Shown here: piece by piece, positions 1-8,165 of the stretch | Layout of the letters: every line of letters begins with the position of its first letter | Numbering within the stretch: position 1 is the first letter of the stretch | NCBI GenBank assembly: GCA_913020705.1 | Contig: CAJWBY010000059.1 | Location: 1 to 24,266 of the forward strand | DNA: 24,266 nt | Reading direction: 5' to 3' | Source of the DNA: an uncultured Colwellia sp. | GTDB taxonomy: Bacteria > Pseudomonadota > Gammaproteobacteria > Enterobacterales > Alteromonadaceae | Made by a program: the position numbers and the translations under genes | Notes under the pieces: model-generated | The model's database searches: none | What the model saw: only the letters and a program-made list of their open reading frames with translations | What the model was told of the DNA's origin: nothing

Positions 1-230
1 AAATCAATGATTCAATATTAGATATTAACGAAATCGGCCGTGCACGTGGTTCTGTTAAAATCAATGATTCAATATTAGATATTAACGAAATCGGCCGTGC
101 ACGTGGTTCTGTTAAAATCAATGATTCAATATTAGATATTAACGAAATCGGCCGTGCACGTGGTTCTGTTAAAATCAATGATTCAATATTAAATATTACT
201 GAAATCGGCCGTGCACGTGGTTCTGTTAAA
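1..230 (+). repeat. 57-bp coding tandem repeat, four visible copies
   Basis: The period is exactly 57 bp, in frame with the open reading frame. Copies lie at 3-59, 60-116, 117-173 and 174-230. Copies 1-3 are identical, including third codon positions, which points to recent duplication or ongoing homogenisation. Copy 4 has substitutions at 192, 199 and 200. Each unit carries the GC-rich block cggccgtgcacgtgg in otherwise AT-rich DNA. The array runs off the left edge, so the total copy number is unknown. Confidence 0.97.
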
Positions 231-236
231 ATCTAG
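1..236 (+). CDS. 3' end of a 19-residue tandem-repeat protein (partial)
   Basis: The reading frame is open from the left edge and ends with TAG at 234-236. It encodes four consecutive 19-aa units, INDSILDINEIGRARGSVK, starting at 3, 60, 117 and 174, followed by a single Ile and the stop. The first three visible units are identical in DNA; the last differs at three bases, giving D to N and N to T. The start codon and any leader or signal sequence lie outside the window. Alternating hydrophobic residues (V.I...IL.I..I) would suit a repeated beta-strand structure, and about 19 residues per turn is usual for beta-helix proteins. A precursor with repeated cores is another possibility. I do not recognise the family. 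The stop is followed at once by the ribosome binding site of the 34-aa peptide gene, so the two are probably co-transcribed. Confidence 0.6.
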   Translation, partial: INDSILDINEIGRARGSVKINDSILDINEIGRARGSVKINDSILDINEIGRARGSVKINDSILNITEIGRARGSVKI

Positions 237-246
237 GAGTCTAACA

Positions 247-351
247 ATGATTAACTTATTTAAAACTCTATTTGTAACAAAGACTAAAGCAAACCCAATT
301 GCTGCTAACATTGAAATAAAAGAAATGCCTGCAAGCACATGGTGGAAGTAA
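247..351 (+). CDS. 34-aa peptide, possible small secreted or modified peptide
   Basis: ATG at 247 is preceded by taggag at 234-239, a good Shine-Dalgarno sequence that overlaps the TAG stop of the repeat gene, with about 7 bases of spacing. This suggests translational coupling. The product begins MINLFKTLFVTKTK, a short amphipathic basic segment, and ends EIKEMPASTWWK, with two tryptophans next to the C terminus. It has no cysteine and no clear membrane segment. I do not recognise a family. A short basic start and an aromatic C-terminal tip would fit a precursor peptide of a ribosomally made, modified product, or a small toxin or signal. No modifying enzyme is visible here, though any such gene could lie left of the window. 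The strong ribosome site and following hairpin support a real gene; function is open. Confidence 0.55.
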   Translation: MINLFKTLFVTKTKANPIAANIEIKEMPASTWWK

Positions 352-391
352 GGAACATTGAACCACTATGTCTAAATAGTTCGTTTGTAAA

Positions 392-426
392 AAGACAATA
401 ATTGCTACAAGGAATGTAGCTGTCTT
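392..426 (+). terminator. Hairpin, probable terminator of the peptide operon
   Basis: gctaca (404-409) pairs with tgtagc (415-420) around the loop aggaa. The stem continues as aagaca (392-397) with tgtctt (421-426), leaving a six-base bulge, ataatt, on the 5' side only. A modest T-rich stretch follows (tatttatc). It lies 40 bases after the peptide stop. The T tract is weak for a classical terminator. Confidence 0.45.
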
Positions 427-471
427 ATTTATCAATCATTTTGGAATAGAATTAACTAGAAAATCAGTCGC

Positions 472-672
472 TTAAGCTCTTAGAATTAAAGCATTAAATC
501 CAAATAATTTATTTACCTTCATACGTTTTTTCATACAAAACATTGGCCAAATAAATGGTCCGAAAACTAAACCTGCACAAGCCCAGCGTTTTAAACCTAA
601 TCCACTTCGAAGCGCCTGACAATAAAAAAACATTGAACAAACAACACTGATAACACCTAAAAGTAACAACAT
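472..672 (-). CDS. Small membrane protein of unknown function
   Basis: The 66-aa product has a hydrophobic N-terminal segment (about residues 2-20), a second around residues 30-47 (WACAGLVFGPFIWPMF) and a basic C-terminal tail with KKRMKVNKLFGF. That is the composition of a real two-pass inner-membrane protein. Upstream of ATG 672 the frame stays open for 17 codons, back to a TAA, and encodes FRPFFGWLLVGIAVSI, which also looks like a membrane segment. No ATG, GTG or TTG is present in that stretch; an ATT codon directly after the stop is the only near-cognate candidate. The ribosome site before ATG 672 is poor (ggtaag). I do not know a function. Confidence 0.6.
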   Translation of the reverse strand: MLLLLGVISVVCSMFFYCQALRSGLGLKRWACAGLVFGPFIWPMFCMKKRMKVNKLFGFNALILRA

Positions 673-786
673 AATACTTACCGCTATACCGACTAAAAGC
701 CAACCAAAAAATGGTCTGAAAATTTAAAGGCGCAATATACCTAATTTAGAGTATTTATTCAACTTTTTTATAGACTAAACGTGCAT

Positions 787-816
787 AAAAAAAGAGGCGA
801 TAAATTGCCTCTTTTG
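787..816 (-). terminator. Rho-independent terminator after fadJ
   Basis: On the minus strand aaagaggc pairs with gcctcttt around an eight-base loop and is followed by a run of T. It lies about 38 bases beyond the fadJ stop. Confidence 0.85.
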
Positions 817-853
817 TCATTGATTTGCCACCGATATGGCGCTTAGTTGCCAG

Positions 854-3061
854 TTAAGAATAAAATTTCTTGCCTGTTTCAGCCATAGTTACTAAAGCTT
901 GACATGGTTTAAAGCGTTCTCCATGTTCTGTACTCCACAGGTTTAATTTACTGACAAGCGTTTCCGCGCCAAGCGAATCCATATAATGGAATGGCCCACC
1001 TAAAAATGGTGGAAATCCGATACCAAAAATAGCACCAATATCACCATCTCTCGCATTGCGAATAATTCCTTCGTCTAAACACCTTGCAGCCTCATTTAAC
1101 ATCATAAACACACAACGCTGTACGAGTTCATAATTAGTCTTTTGATCTTTAATAGTAATGTTTAATAACGAATAAACTGATTCATCAACAAGCTTCTTAG
1201 TGACTTTTTTACCATTCTTATCCTTATAAAGGTAAAAACCCTTCTGTACTTTTTTACCTAAACGTTTATCCGCAATCAGTTTATTAAACGCTTCAGGTGG
1301 CGCAAATCTTTCACCTAATTCGGCTTGTAAGATAGGTCCAATCTTAGAGCCTATATCAATGCCTACTTCATCAAGTAACTGCATTGGACCAACAGGGAAG
1401 CCAAAGTTAACTAAAGCTTTATCTAGCTTACCTATTGATTCTCCTTCTAATAAAATTAAGGCGGCTTCATTCATATAAGGCGCTAAGATACGATTTACAT
1501 AAAAACCTGCTTTGTCTTGCACAACAATAGGCGTTTTTCCCTGTTTCTTAGCAAAAGCGACTGTTGTCGAAATAGTTTGGTCCGAAGTTTTATCATGAGC
1601 AATTATTTCTGCCAATGGCATTTTATCAACCGGTGAAAAATAGTGAAGGCCAATTACATTTTCAGGTCGTAATGCTTTATCTGCAATCTTTCCAATGGGT
1701 AAGCTTGAGGTATTACTGGCAAATATAGTTTGCTCAGAACAAATACTCTCCATGTCTTCAACCATTTTTTGTTTTAACGATAAATCCTCAAAAACGGCTT
1801 CTATAACCATATCGACATTTTTAAAGCCACTATAATCAGTACAGCCTGTGATCATAGCTAATTGTTTCTGCATCTCACTTTTTGGCATGAAACGGCGTTT
1901 AACTTTTTTATTGAGAATGTCGAAGCCATATTTCAATGCATGGCTAATGCCTTGCTGTGATATATCTTTTATCCGCACATCAACATTCGCTTTAGTCGCC
2001 GTAACAAAAGCAATGCCGCCGCCCATTAAACCACCACCTAAAACTCCTACGTGTTTAATTGGAGCCGCGGTAACACCTTCGATACCTTCTTCTTTTTTCA
2101 TGTCGGTAGTTGCAAAGAATATTTGTCTTAATTGTGCTGACTCTGGTGACATAACAAGTTCACCAAAATGGTCAGCTTCTGTTTGATAACCACGTTCTGA
2201 TGATTTCTCAACGCCTGTTCGTACACAATCAATTATTTTAAGCGGAGAAGGATAATTCCCTTTTGTTTTTGCTAATACTGATTTCGTTGCTTGACTGAAA
2301 ATTACTTTGCGACCAACAGCATTGCCTTCAAGGGCTTTATCTAATGTACTTATTTTACGATGATTCTTCTTGATTTTACTTGCTTTACCTTCAGCAGCTA
2401 GTACAAGATTTTCTGCTGAAGAAACTAAAATACTGTTCGGCACAACATCAACAACCAAGCCTGCCTTTAACGCTTGTTTAGCGCGAAGTTGCTTGCCTGT
2501 TAACATCATGTCTAATGCTTTTTGAATACCCACTAATTTTGGTAAACGTTGCGTGCCACCACTGCCTGGCAATAAACCTAACTGGACTTCTGGTAAACCT
2601 AGAGCTGTTTTACCACTATCACTACAAATACGTGCATGACATGCCATAGCGAGTTCAAGACCACCACCTAAGCAAGCGCCATTAATCGCAGCAACCACAG
2701 GAATGGAAAGATTTTCAATTTGATCAAAAATCATTTGCCCTTGTCGAGAAAGCGCGGTTGCTTCGCTCGCGCTTTGACAACTCGCCAACATGTTAATATC
2801 TGCACCTGCAACGAAAGAGTCTGTTTTTCCACTGAGTAACACTATGCCTTTAATCGTATTGTCGTTACGTATTTCTTTTAATACATTATCAATTTCTTCA
2901 GAAAACTCAGCCTTCAACGTGTTCATGGATTCGCCAATCACGTCCATTACTAAGTGAGCAATTCCATTGTCTTGGCGTATTAAAGTAAAGGTACTCATAT
3001 TATTGCTCTCTTGGTTAATCTCTTGTTCATTTTCTTGATTGTTCTCATTAAGTGAAGTCAT
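854..3061 (-). CDS. fadJ: Fatty acid oxidation complex alpha subunit FadJ
   Basis: This bifunctional beta-oxidation protein has enoyl-CoA hydratase activity in the N-terminal half and 3-hydroxyacyl-CoA dehydrogenase activity in the C-terminal half, acting with the FadI thiolase in the cytoplasm. The crotonase domain shows GGGLELA with Glu136 and [11 protein letters not shown] with Glu158, the two catalytic glutamates. The dehydrogenase domain begins with the NAD-binding [11 protein letters not shown] near residues 338-349 and has the catalytic pair in IGLHYFSPV (His473) and Glu485. The 735 aa are close to the family length but include a 21-aa Asn/Gln/Glu-rich extension before the usual start, [12 protein letters not shown] 3061 shares a base with the fadI stop (TAATG) and has ggag upstream, so coupled translation from it is likely; the internal ATG at 2998 is the alternative. 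Pairing with FadI rather than FadA favours FadJ over FadB. Confidence 0.93.
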   Translation of the reverse strand: MTSLNENNQENEQEINQESNNMSTFTLIRQDNGIAHLVMDVIGESMNTLKAEFSEEIDNVLKEIRNDNTIKGIVLLSGKTDSFVAGADINMLASCQSASEATALSRQGQMIFDQIENLSIPVVAAINGACLGGGLELAMACHARICSDSGKTALGLPEVQLGLLPGSGGTQRLPKLVGIQKALDMMLTGKQLRAKQALKAGLVVDVVPNSILVSSAENLVLAAEGKASKIKKNHRKISTLDKALEGNAVGRKVIFSQATKSVLAKTKGNYPSPLKIIDCVRTGVEKSSERGYQTEADHFGELVMSPESAQLRQIFFATTDMKKEEGIEGVTAAPIKHVGVLGGGLMGGGIAFVTATKANVDVRIKDISQQGISHALKYGFDILNKKVKRRFMPKSEMQKQLAMITGCTDYSGFKNVDMVIEAVFEDLSLKQKMVEDMESICSEQTIFASNTSSLPIGKIADKALRPENVIGLHYFSPVDKMPLAEIIAHDKTSDQTISTTVAFAKKQGKTPIVVQDKAGFYVNRILAPYMNEAALILLEGESIGKLDKALVNFGFPVGPMQLLDEVGIDIGSKIGPILQAELGERFAPPEAFNKLIADKRLGKKVQKGFYLYKDKNGKKVTKKLVDESVYSLLNITIKDQKTNYELVQRCVFMMLNEAARCLDEGIIRNARDGDIGAIFGIGFPPFLGGPFHYMDSLGAETLVSKLNLWSTEHGERFKPCQALVTMAETGKKFYS

Positions 3062-4368
3062 TAGTCAGTCTCCACAATCATTGCAGCGCCTAAGCCACCA
3101 GCAGCACATGCAGTTGTTAAACCTGTTCCACCGCCACGTCGATTCAATTCATTAAGAGTTTGTACAATTAAACGCGTTCCTGTTGCTGCAAACGGATGAC
3201 CATAAGCTAAAGAGCCCCCCATAACGTTAAACTTAGCCATGTCTATTTCACCAATCGCTTTATCTTGTCCTAATTGTTCACGGGCAAATTTGGTGCTGGC
3301 AAACATTTTCATATTAGCAAGCGCTTGTGCAGCAAAAGCTTCATGCATTTCAATTAAGTCTAAATCTTTTAATTCCATACCTGCACGTTTAAGAGCCAAT
3401 GGCGTCGCGTAACTTGGACCCATTAACATGTCTTCCCAAACATCAATAGCAGCAAAAGCATAGCTTTTGATATAACCGAGAGGTTTATAACCTAATTCTT
3501 TCGCTCGCCCTTCTCGCATTAATATAATAGCTGATGCACCATCTGTTAATGGCGTGCTTGTTGCCGCGGTTACTGTGCCGTGTTTTCTATCGAAACATGG
3601 GCGTAATTTTTTATAGCTTGCGAGTTCTGAATTTTCACGAATACAGTTATCTTTCTCAATAAAGCTTTTATAAGGTTCGCTGTGCGCAGTCATCACTTCG
3701 CCAGCTAACTTGCCTTCTTGCCAGCTTTTTGTTGCTAACGTATGTGAACGATGCGCTAATTCATCCTGTGCTTCACGAGAGATATTATGAGTTTTCGCCA
3801 TTTGTTCAGCGGTTTGTCCCATTGATATTCCTGTTGAATATTCAGCAACCGCAGGAGGAACAGGCATAATATCTTTTAAACCCAATTGACGGATCAGAGA
3901 TATTTTTTGGCCTAAGCTTCTTGCCTTGCTTAAATCAAGTAAAACACGAGCAAACTTTTTAGAAACACCAATTGGTGCAACTGAAGAAGAATCAGCACCA
4001 CCAGCAATACCAACATCAACATAACCAGCCATTATAGCTTCGGTTACATTAACTGCTGACTGGAAGCTCGTGGCACAAGCCCTTGAAACACTATAAGCAT
4101 CGGTATGAACATTCATTCCCGTTCCTAAAACTATTTCTCGAGCTATGTTTGGCGCTTCAGGCATTTGTACAACTTGACCAAAAACGAGTTGATCAATAAT
4201 AGAAGGATCAACATCATGCTTTTGAAGTAATTCATTGACGACAATTTTCCCTAAATCTACTGCAGGAACACCGTGAAAAGCAGTGGCTTGTTTAGCAAAT
4301 GGCGTACGTAAACCAGCTACCACAGCTATTCGTTCTCCATTTCGAGTCGTTAAATTCATTTTTGTCAT
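3061..4368 (-). CDS. fadI: 3-ketoacyl-CoA thiolase FadI
   Basis: FadI is the beta subunit of the FadIJ complex and cleaves 3-ketoacyl-CoA with CoA to acetyl-CoA and a shortened acyl-CoA. The 435 aa match the usual FadI length and exceed FadA. The acylated nucleophile is Cys98 in [13 protein letters not shown]. The C-terminal thiolase signature is present with His391 in [10 protein letters not shown] and Cys421 in [10 protein letters not shown], and the third conserved histidine sits in MHEAFAAQ. It is the first gene of a two-gene operon with fadJ, overlapping it by one base. ATG 4368 follows aaggtagag, a fair ribosome site. The FadR-like palindrome at 4414-4430 suggests repression in the absence of long-chain acyl-CoA. 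Confidence 0.95.
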   Translation of the reverse strand: MTKMNLTTRNGERIAVVAGLRTPFAKQATAFHGVPAVDLGKIVVNELLQKHDVDPSIIDQLVFGQVVQMPEAPNIAREIVLGTGMNVHTDAYSVSRACATSFQSAVNVTEAIMAGYVDVGIAGGADSSSVAPIGVSKKFARVLLDLSKARSLGQKISLIRQLGLKDIMPVPPAVAEYSTGISMGQTAEQMAKTHNISREAQDELAHRSHTLATKSWQEGKLAGEVMTAHSEPYKSFIEKDNCIRENSELASYKKLRPCFDRKHGTVTAATSTPLTDGASAIILMREGRAKELGYKPLGYIKSYAFAAIDVWEDMLMGPSYATPLALKRAGMELKDLDLIEMHEAFAAQALANMKMFASTKFAREQLGQDKAIGEIDMAKFNVMGGSLAYGHPFAATGTRLIVQTLNELNRRGGGTGLTTACAAGGLGAAMIVETD

Positions 4369-4394
4369 GTCTCTACCTTCTATCGTAATTTCTA

Positions 4395-4430
4395 ATTATA
4401 TTGCCTTCAAACCAAGAGGTCTGACCACTT
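4395..4430 (-). promoter_or_regulatory. fadI promoter with a FadR-type operator
   Basis: The 17-bp sequence aagaggtctgaccactt at 4414-4430 is a near-perfect palindrome around GGTC-N-GACC, with matching AAG/CTT ends. It agrees with the FadR operator core TGGTC-N-GACCA known from enterobacteria and vibrios. On the minus strand a perfect TATAAT (4395-4400) lies just downstream, so a bound repressor would cover its -35 zone. An alternative promoter, TTGTAT-16-TAGAAT, lies further upstream and would place the operator just after its start site. Operator assignment is by motif only. Confidence 0.6.
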
Positions 4431-4614
4431 ATTTATTGCTTTATTCTAACGCTAAATGAAAAAAATACAACTCCCAACTAAAACGTGTATGAAACATTCC
4501 AAAATAAATTGTTAAAAATCATGTCAAAATGTAGAAATTGCTTGTTTTATACTAGTTGAACCTTATATATATACCCACAGGTTTAACAATATAAATAGGC
4601 AAGTGGTAGTCAGC

Positions 4615-5580
4615 ATGGCAATTGAACATTTTTCATCTCTAAAAGAATACTTATCTCAACAAATTATCGGTCAGCACGCTCTTGTTGAAAACTTACTTAT
4701 CGCACTTCTTGCCAATGGTCACTTAATTGTAGAAGGTCCTCCAGGCTTAGCAAAGACGCGTGCAGTAAATGCTTTAGCTGACGGACTGGAAGCTGACTTT
4801 CATCGAGTTCAATTCACACCTGATTTATTACCTGCCGATTTAACAGGTACTGATATTTATCGTCCTGAAGATGGCACATTTGTTTTCCAGCCTGGCCCCC
4901 TATTTAGAAATTTAGTATTAGCGGATGAAATAAACCGTGCGCCAGCCAAAGTACAATCCGCTTTATTAGAAGCTATGGGAGAAGGACAAATTACTGTCGG
5001 CCGTAATACTTACCCTCTGCCTGATTTATTTTTAGTGATGGCAACGCAAAACCCTATAGAGCAGGAAGGAACATACCCATTACCTGAAGCACAGTTAGAT
5101 CGTTTCTTAATGCATTTAGAAATTGATTATCCTGATGCTGCCAGCGAATTAGCTATTTTAAAGCTCAATCGCGGTGAAGCACTTCAACATAAGAAAGAAA
5201 GCGAAAAGCCAGTAAAAGCCATTTCACAAAGTGATATTTTTGCCGCTCGTGACGAAGTCATGGAAATTCACATGGCACCTGCAATAGAAAATTATATTGT
5301 CGATTTGATTATGGCAACACGTTCACCTGAAAAATATGATGATCAATTAAAGAAATGGCTGGCGTATGGCGCTAGCCCACGAGCAACAATCGCTCTAGAT
5401 AGATGTTCACGTGCCCGTGCTTGGTTACACAATCGTGACTTTGTTAGCCCTGAAGATGTACAAGCCGTATTTCATAATGTTTTACGTCATCGTATTTTAC
5501 TGACTTACCAAGCAGAAGCAGAAGGTATTAACAGTAATCAATTACTAGATCACTTATTAAGTTTAGTCGCTGTTGCTTAA
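4615..5580 (+). CDS. MoxR-family AAA+ ATPase
   Basis: MoxR ATPases act as chaperone-like motors that work on or with von Willebrand factor A proteins. From ATG 4615 the protein has 321 aa. Walker A is GPPGLAKT (41-48), Walker B is LVLADE with D104-E105, the sensor region is MATQNPIEQEGTYPLPEAQLDRF near 142-164, and the C-terminal lid domain follows. A GTG at 4603 would add four residues. ATG 4615 is preferred because MAIEHFSSLKEY starts like the family and aagtgg lies eight bases upstream. The gene opens the Bat cluster and is divergent from fadI. A TATACT at 4548-4553 is a candidate -10 without a convincing -35. Confidence 0.92.
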   Translation: MAIEHFSSLKEYLSQQIIGQHALVENLLIALLANGHLIVEGPPGLAKTRAVNALADGLEADFHRVQFTPDLLPADLTGTDIYRPEDGTFVFQPGPLFRNLVLADEINRAPAKVQSALLEAMGEGQITVGRNTYPLPDLFLVMATQNPIEQEGTYPLPEAQLDRFLMHLEIDYPDAASELAILKLNRGEALQHKKESEKPVKAISQSDIFAARDEVMEIHMAPAIENYIVDLIMATRSPEKYDDQLKKWLAYGASPRATIALDRCSRARAWLHNRDFVSPEDVQAVFHNVLRHRILLTYQAEAEGINSNQLLDHLLSLVAVA

Positions 5581-5631
5581 AATATTTTAACAACATAAAA
5601 AAAATAAACGATCAATATTGTAAGTAAATTT

Positions 5632-6660
5632 ATGTGGCTTAATCAAAAAAAAGAACAAAAAAAGCAAGACATTTCCAATGTGCTCAGCAGTCTTGCTAGC
5701 AATGGTGTTGAATTATCGATTAATGAATTGGTTCAATACCAAAATAAATCGAGTTTAATTGATCTTGCTGCACGCAAAAGTCTACACGGACAAATGTCAG
5801 GAAATTATTTATCTCGTAGCAAAGGCCGAGGTATGGAGTTTGACGAAGTACGTCATTATCAAAATGGTGACGATATTCGTGCTATCGATTGGCGGGTTAC
5901 CGCACGAACAGGTAAAACACACACTAAGATTTTTCGTGAAGAAGTTGAACGCCCAGTACTTGTGGCAACCGATCTCAGCAGCTCAATGTTGTTTGGTAGC
6001 CAACTTTTGTTTAAATCAGTACAAGCCGCACATTTAGCCGCATTAGTTACTTGGCATGCAAAAGGACGCGGCGATAGAATTGGTGGTATTGTTTTTAATG
6101 AGCATCAACATAGCGAATTAAAACCACGGAGCCGCAAAGAAGGTGTACTTCATTATTTGCATAGTTTAGTTGAAACGCATAAGGATACTTTATCGCTTGA
6201 AAGAAATAATCAAACGGAAATTCTATCAAGCGAACAATTACATGAATCGGCTAACAAAGCCTTCGAAGAGAATTGTGCACGATTAAGACAACTTTCTAGA
6301 CCCGGAAGTTTAGTTTATCTAATTACCGATGGTAATCATATTAGCCAAGAAACCATTCGTCATTTATCGCATATCAATCGGCACTGTGAATTGGTTGTGT
6401 GTTTAGTTAGTGATCCGCTAGAGCACGATTTGCCCACGAGTAAATATAAAATGAACGTTGCCGTGACAGACGGACGGTCAAGACAACAATTGCTGATAGG
6501 CGATCCAACATCCGCTGAAAAATATCATCAGCAAGCAAATATTCTTGTTCAACAAAAACAAGATTTATTACTTAAAGCAGGTGGTAGAATTTTACACTTT
6601 TCATCAGGTCAAACTTTAGAACAACAATTAACTGACGGAGTGGAATCATGGAAGCGTTAA
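5632..6660 (+). CDS. DUF58 protein with VWA-like fold
   Basis: The 342-aa protein carries the DUF58 signature GRGMEFDEVRHYQNGDD, then IRAIDWRVTARTGK and FREEVERPV (about residues 65-109). A metal-ion-dependent adhesion site-like DLSSS follows at 114-118, as in a degenerate von Willebrand factor A domain. No signal peptide or membrane helix is visible, so it is probably cytoplasmic or peripheral. DUF58 genes are almost always next to MoxR ATPases and are taken as their partners. Its end overlaps the next gene by 13 bases. The start has a weak ribosome site (gtaag), and the gap to the ATPase gene is 51 bases without a terminator. Confidence 0.9.
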   Translation: MWLNQKKEQKKQDISNVLSSLASNGVELSINELVQYQNKSSLIDLAARKSLHGQMSGNYLSRSKGRGMEFDEVRHYQNGDDIRAIDWRVTARTGKTHTKIFREEVERPVLVATDLSSSMLFGSQLLFKSVQAAHLAALVTWHAKGRGDRIGGIVFNEHQHSELKPRSRKEGVLHYLHSLVETHKDTLSLERNNQTEILSSEQLHESANKAFEENCARLRQLSRPGSLVYLITDGNHISQETIRHLSHINRHCELVVCLVSDPLEHDLPTSKYKMNVAVTDGRSRQQLLIGDPTSAEKYHQQANILVQQKQDLLLKAGGRILHFSSGQTLEQQLTDGVESWKR

Positions 6661-7169
6661 AACAGCCGTCGGAGCAGCTAGCCCAATTAAAAGATATACA
6701 TCTACCCGAGCAAGTTCACAACTATCCTGTCGCTTATGGTTGGTGGATATTGTTAGCGTGTTTATTGATAAGTCTTATTTTCGGTATCGTTAAATGGCAG
6801 AAAAATAGAAAGCTATCTCATGCTAAAAAACTGGCTCTAACAAATCTTAACAGTACCAATAATAATGATGAAATAGTCACATTATTAAAATGGTCAGCTT
6901 TTCAATATTTCCCACGTAACGAAGTTGCTTCTTTACATGGCGAGCAGCTAGAACAATTTTTTATTAGTAAGTTACCGATTAAACAACAAGAAAAATTTCA
7001 AATGTTATGTGGTCAACAACTTAAGAATAAATATCAGCCCGTTGAAAACTCATCAAATGAAACATTAAATAATACTTTACACGAAGGCGCTCGCCTTTGG
7101 CTTAGTCAAGCTCTTCCTCCAAAGTTGTTGAAGCAAACATCCGTTAAGGGTTCTGAGGTGACTTCATGA
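6648..7169 (+). CDS. DUF4381 membrane protein
   Basis: The 173-aa protein has a short N-terminal stretch with DIHLPEQVHNYPVAYGWW, typical of DUF4381, one transmembrane helix at about 29-50, and a C-terminal domain of roughly 120 residues likely in the cytoplasm. The family occurs between the DUF58 and BatA genes in many proteobacterial clusters; its biochemical role is unknown. The start overlaps the DUF58 gene by 13 bases and the end overlaps batA by four (ATGA), so translation of the three genes is probably coupled. The ribosome site gacggagtgg lies inside the DUF58 coding region. Confidence 0.85.
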   Translation: MEALKQPSEQLAQLKDIHLPEQVHNYPVAYGWWILLACLLISLIFGIVKWQKNRKLSHAKKLALTNLNSTNNNDEIVTLLKWSAFQYFPRNEVASLHGEQLEQFFISKLPIKQQEKFQMLCGQQLKNKYQPVENSSNETLNNTLHEGARLWLSQALPPKLLKQTSVKGSEVTS

Positions 7170-8164
7170 TAGAGCTTCTATTACCATGGGTACTCTTGGC
7201 ACTCCCAATACCTTTAATCATGTATTTATTGCCGGCAAAAAATCACAACCAAGCCGCAGCATTAAAAATGCCAATTTTGATTCAAGAATCTTCAAGCCAA
7301 ACATTTTCAGCTAAAACTAAAAAGTCACCTCGATTTTTATTTTTACTCATTTGGGCTTTAGTTGTTATTTCAGCTAGTCAGCCACAGTGGCTAGGTGAAG
7401 CCGTTAATGTACCTACCGAAGGGCGAGAAATGATGATCGCTGTTGATCTATCCGGCAGTATGCAAGTAGAAGATATGCAATTGAACGGAAGCACCGTCAA
7501 CCGTTTAGATATGTTAAAAGTTCTATTAGGTGACTTTATAGAACGGAGAACAGGAGATCGTTTAGGGCTTATACTTTTTGGTGATGACGCTTACATGCAA
7601 ACCCCAATGACTTTCGATAGAAAAACTGTGCAGCAAATGCTTGATGAAGCCACTTTAGGTTTAGTGGGTAAACAAACCGCGATTGGTGATGCAATTGCCT
7701 TAGCGGTAAAACGTTTCGATGCAAAAAAGCAGTCAAATAGGGTTTTGTTACTATTAACAGATGGGCAAAACACCGCGGGTAAAATAACACCTGAACAAGC
7801 TTTAGAGCTTGCTGTAGCAAAAGATATCACCATTTATTCTGTAGGTATTGGCGCAGATGTAATGATCCAAAATTCAATATTTGGAAAACGTCGTATAAAT
7901 CCTTCAAGTGAACTAGACGAAGAATCTTTACAACGATTAGCAACAGAAACTGGTGGACACTATTTTAGAGCCCGCGACAGTAAAGACATGAGCGAAATAT
8001 ACCAACTTCTCGATGAATTAGAACCTATAGAACAAGACCAACAACAAATGCGCCCACTAACTGCACTTTTCTATTGGCCTTTAGCCATCGCATTACTGCT
8101 ATCATTTATTTATTTGATCTGGGTTAATCTGCCGCCATTCAAAATAAAAGGATCGAATACTTAA
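7166..8164 (+). CDS. batA: BatA-like von Willebrand factor A membrane protein
   Basis: The 332-aa protein has N-terminal hydrophobic segments (about 5-22 and 57-70), a VWA domain and a C-terminal transmembrane helix near 300-320. The metal site is complete: DLSGS at 94-98, a threonine in MQTPMT, and LLLTDGQN. This layout matches BatA of the Bacteroides aerotolerance cluster, where the VWA domain is held on one face of the inner membrane. It starts inside the DUF4381 gene (ATGA overlap) and stops one base before batB. The role in aerotolerance was inferred for Bacteroides and later questioned; an envelope stress role with MoxR is the safer statement here. Confidence 0.88.
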   Translation: MIELLLPWVLLALPIPLIMYLLPAKNHNQAAALKMPILIQESSSQTFSAKTKKSPRFLFLLIWALVVISASQPQWLGEAVNVPTEGREMMIAVDLSGSMQVEDMQLNGSTVNRLDMLKVLLGDFIERRTGDRLGLILFGDDAYMQTPMTFDRKTVQQMLDEATLGLVGKQTAIGDAIALAVKRFDAKKQSNRVLLLLTDGQNTAGKITPEQALELAVAKDITIYSVGIGADVMIQNSIFGKRRINPSSELDEESLQRLATETGGHYFRARDSKDMSEIYQLLDELEPIEQDQQQMRPLTALFYWPLAIALLLSFIYLIWVNLPPFKIKGSNT

Positions 8165-8165
8165 C

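Noticed and set aside
3..233. Open frame on the minus strand through the 57-bp repeats (unit LTEPRARPISLISNIESLI)
   Set aside because: It has a stop directly upstream and no good start or ribosome site, whereas the plus frame ends in a stop followed by a coupled gene.
1..236. CRISPR array
   Set aside because: The whole 57-bp unit repeats without variable spacers and is in an open coding frame.
1..236. RTX or Marinomonas-type antifreeze 19-residue calcium repeat
   Set aside because: The period matches, but the GTGND-type glycine/aspartate motif is absent.
1848..2186. 112-codon plus-strand frame inside fadJ
   Set aside because: It is antisense to conserved dehydrogenase motifs of FadJ and has no ribosome site.
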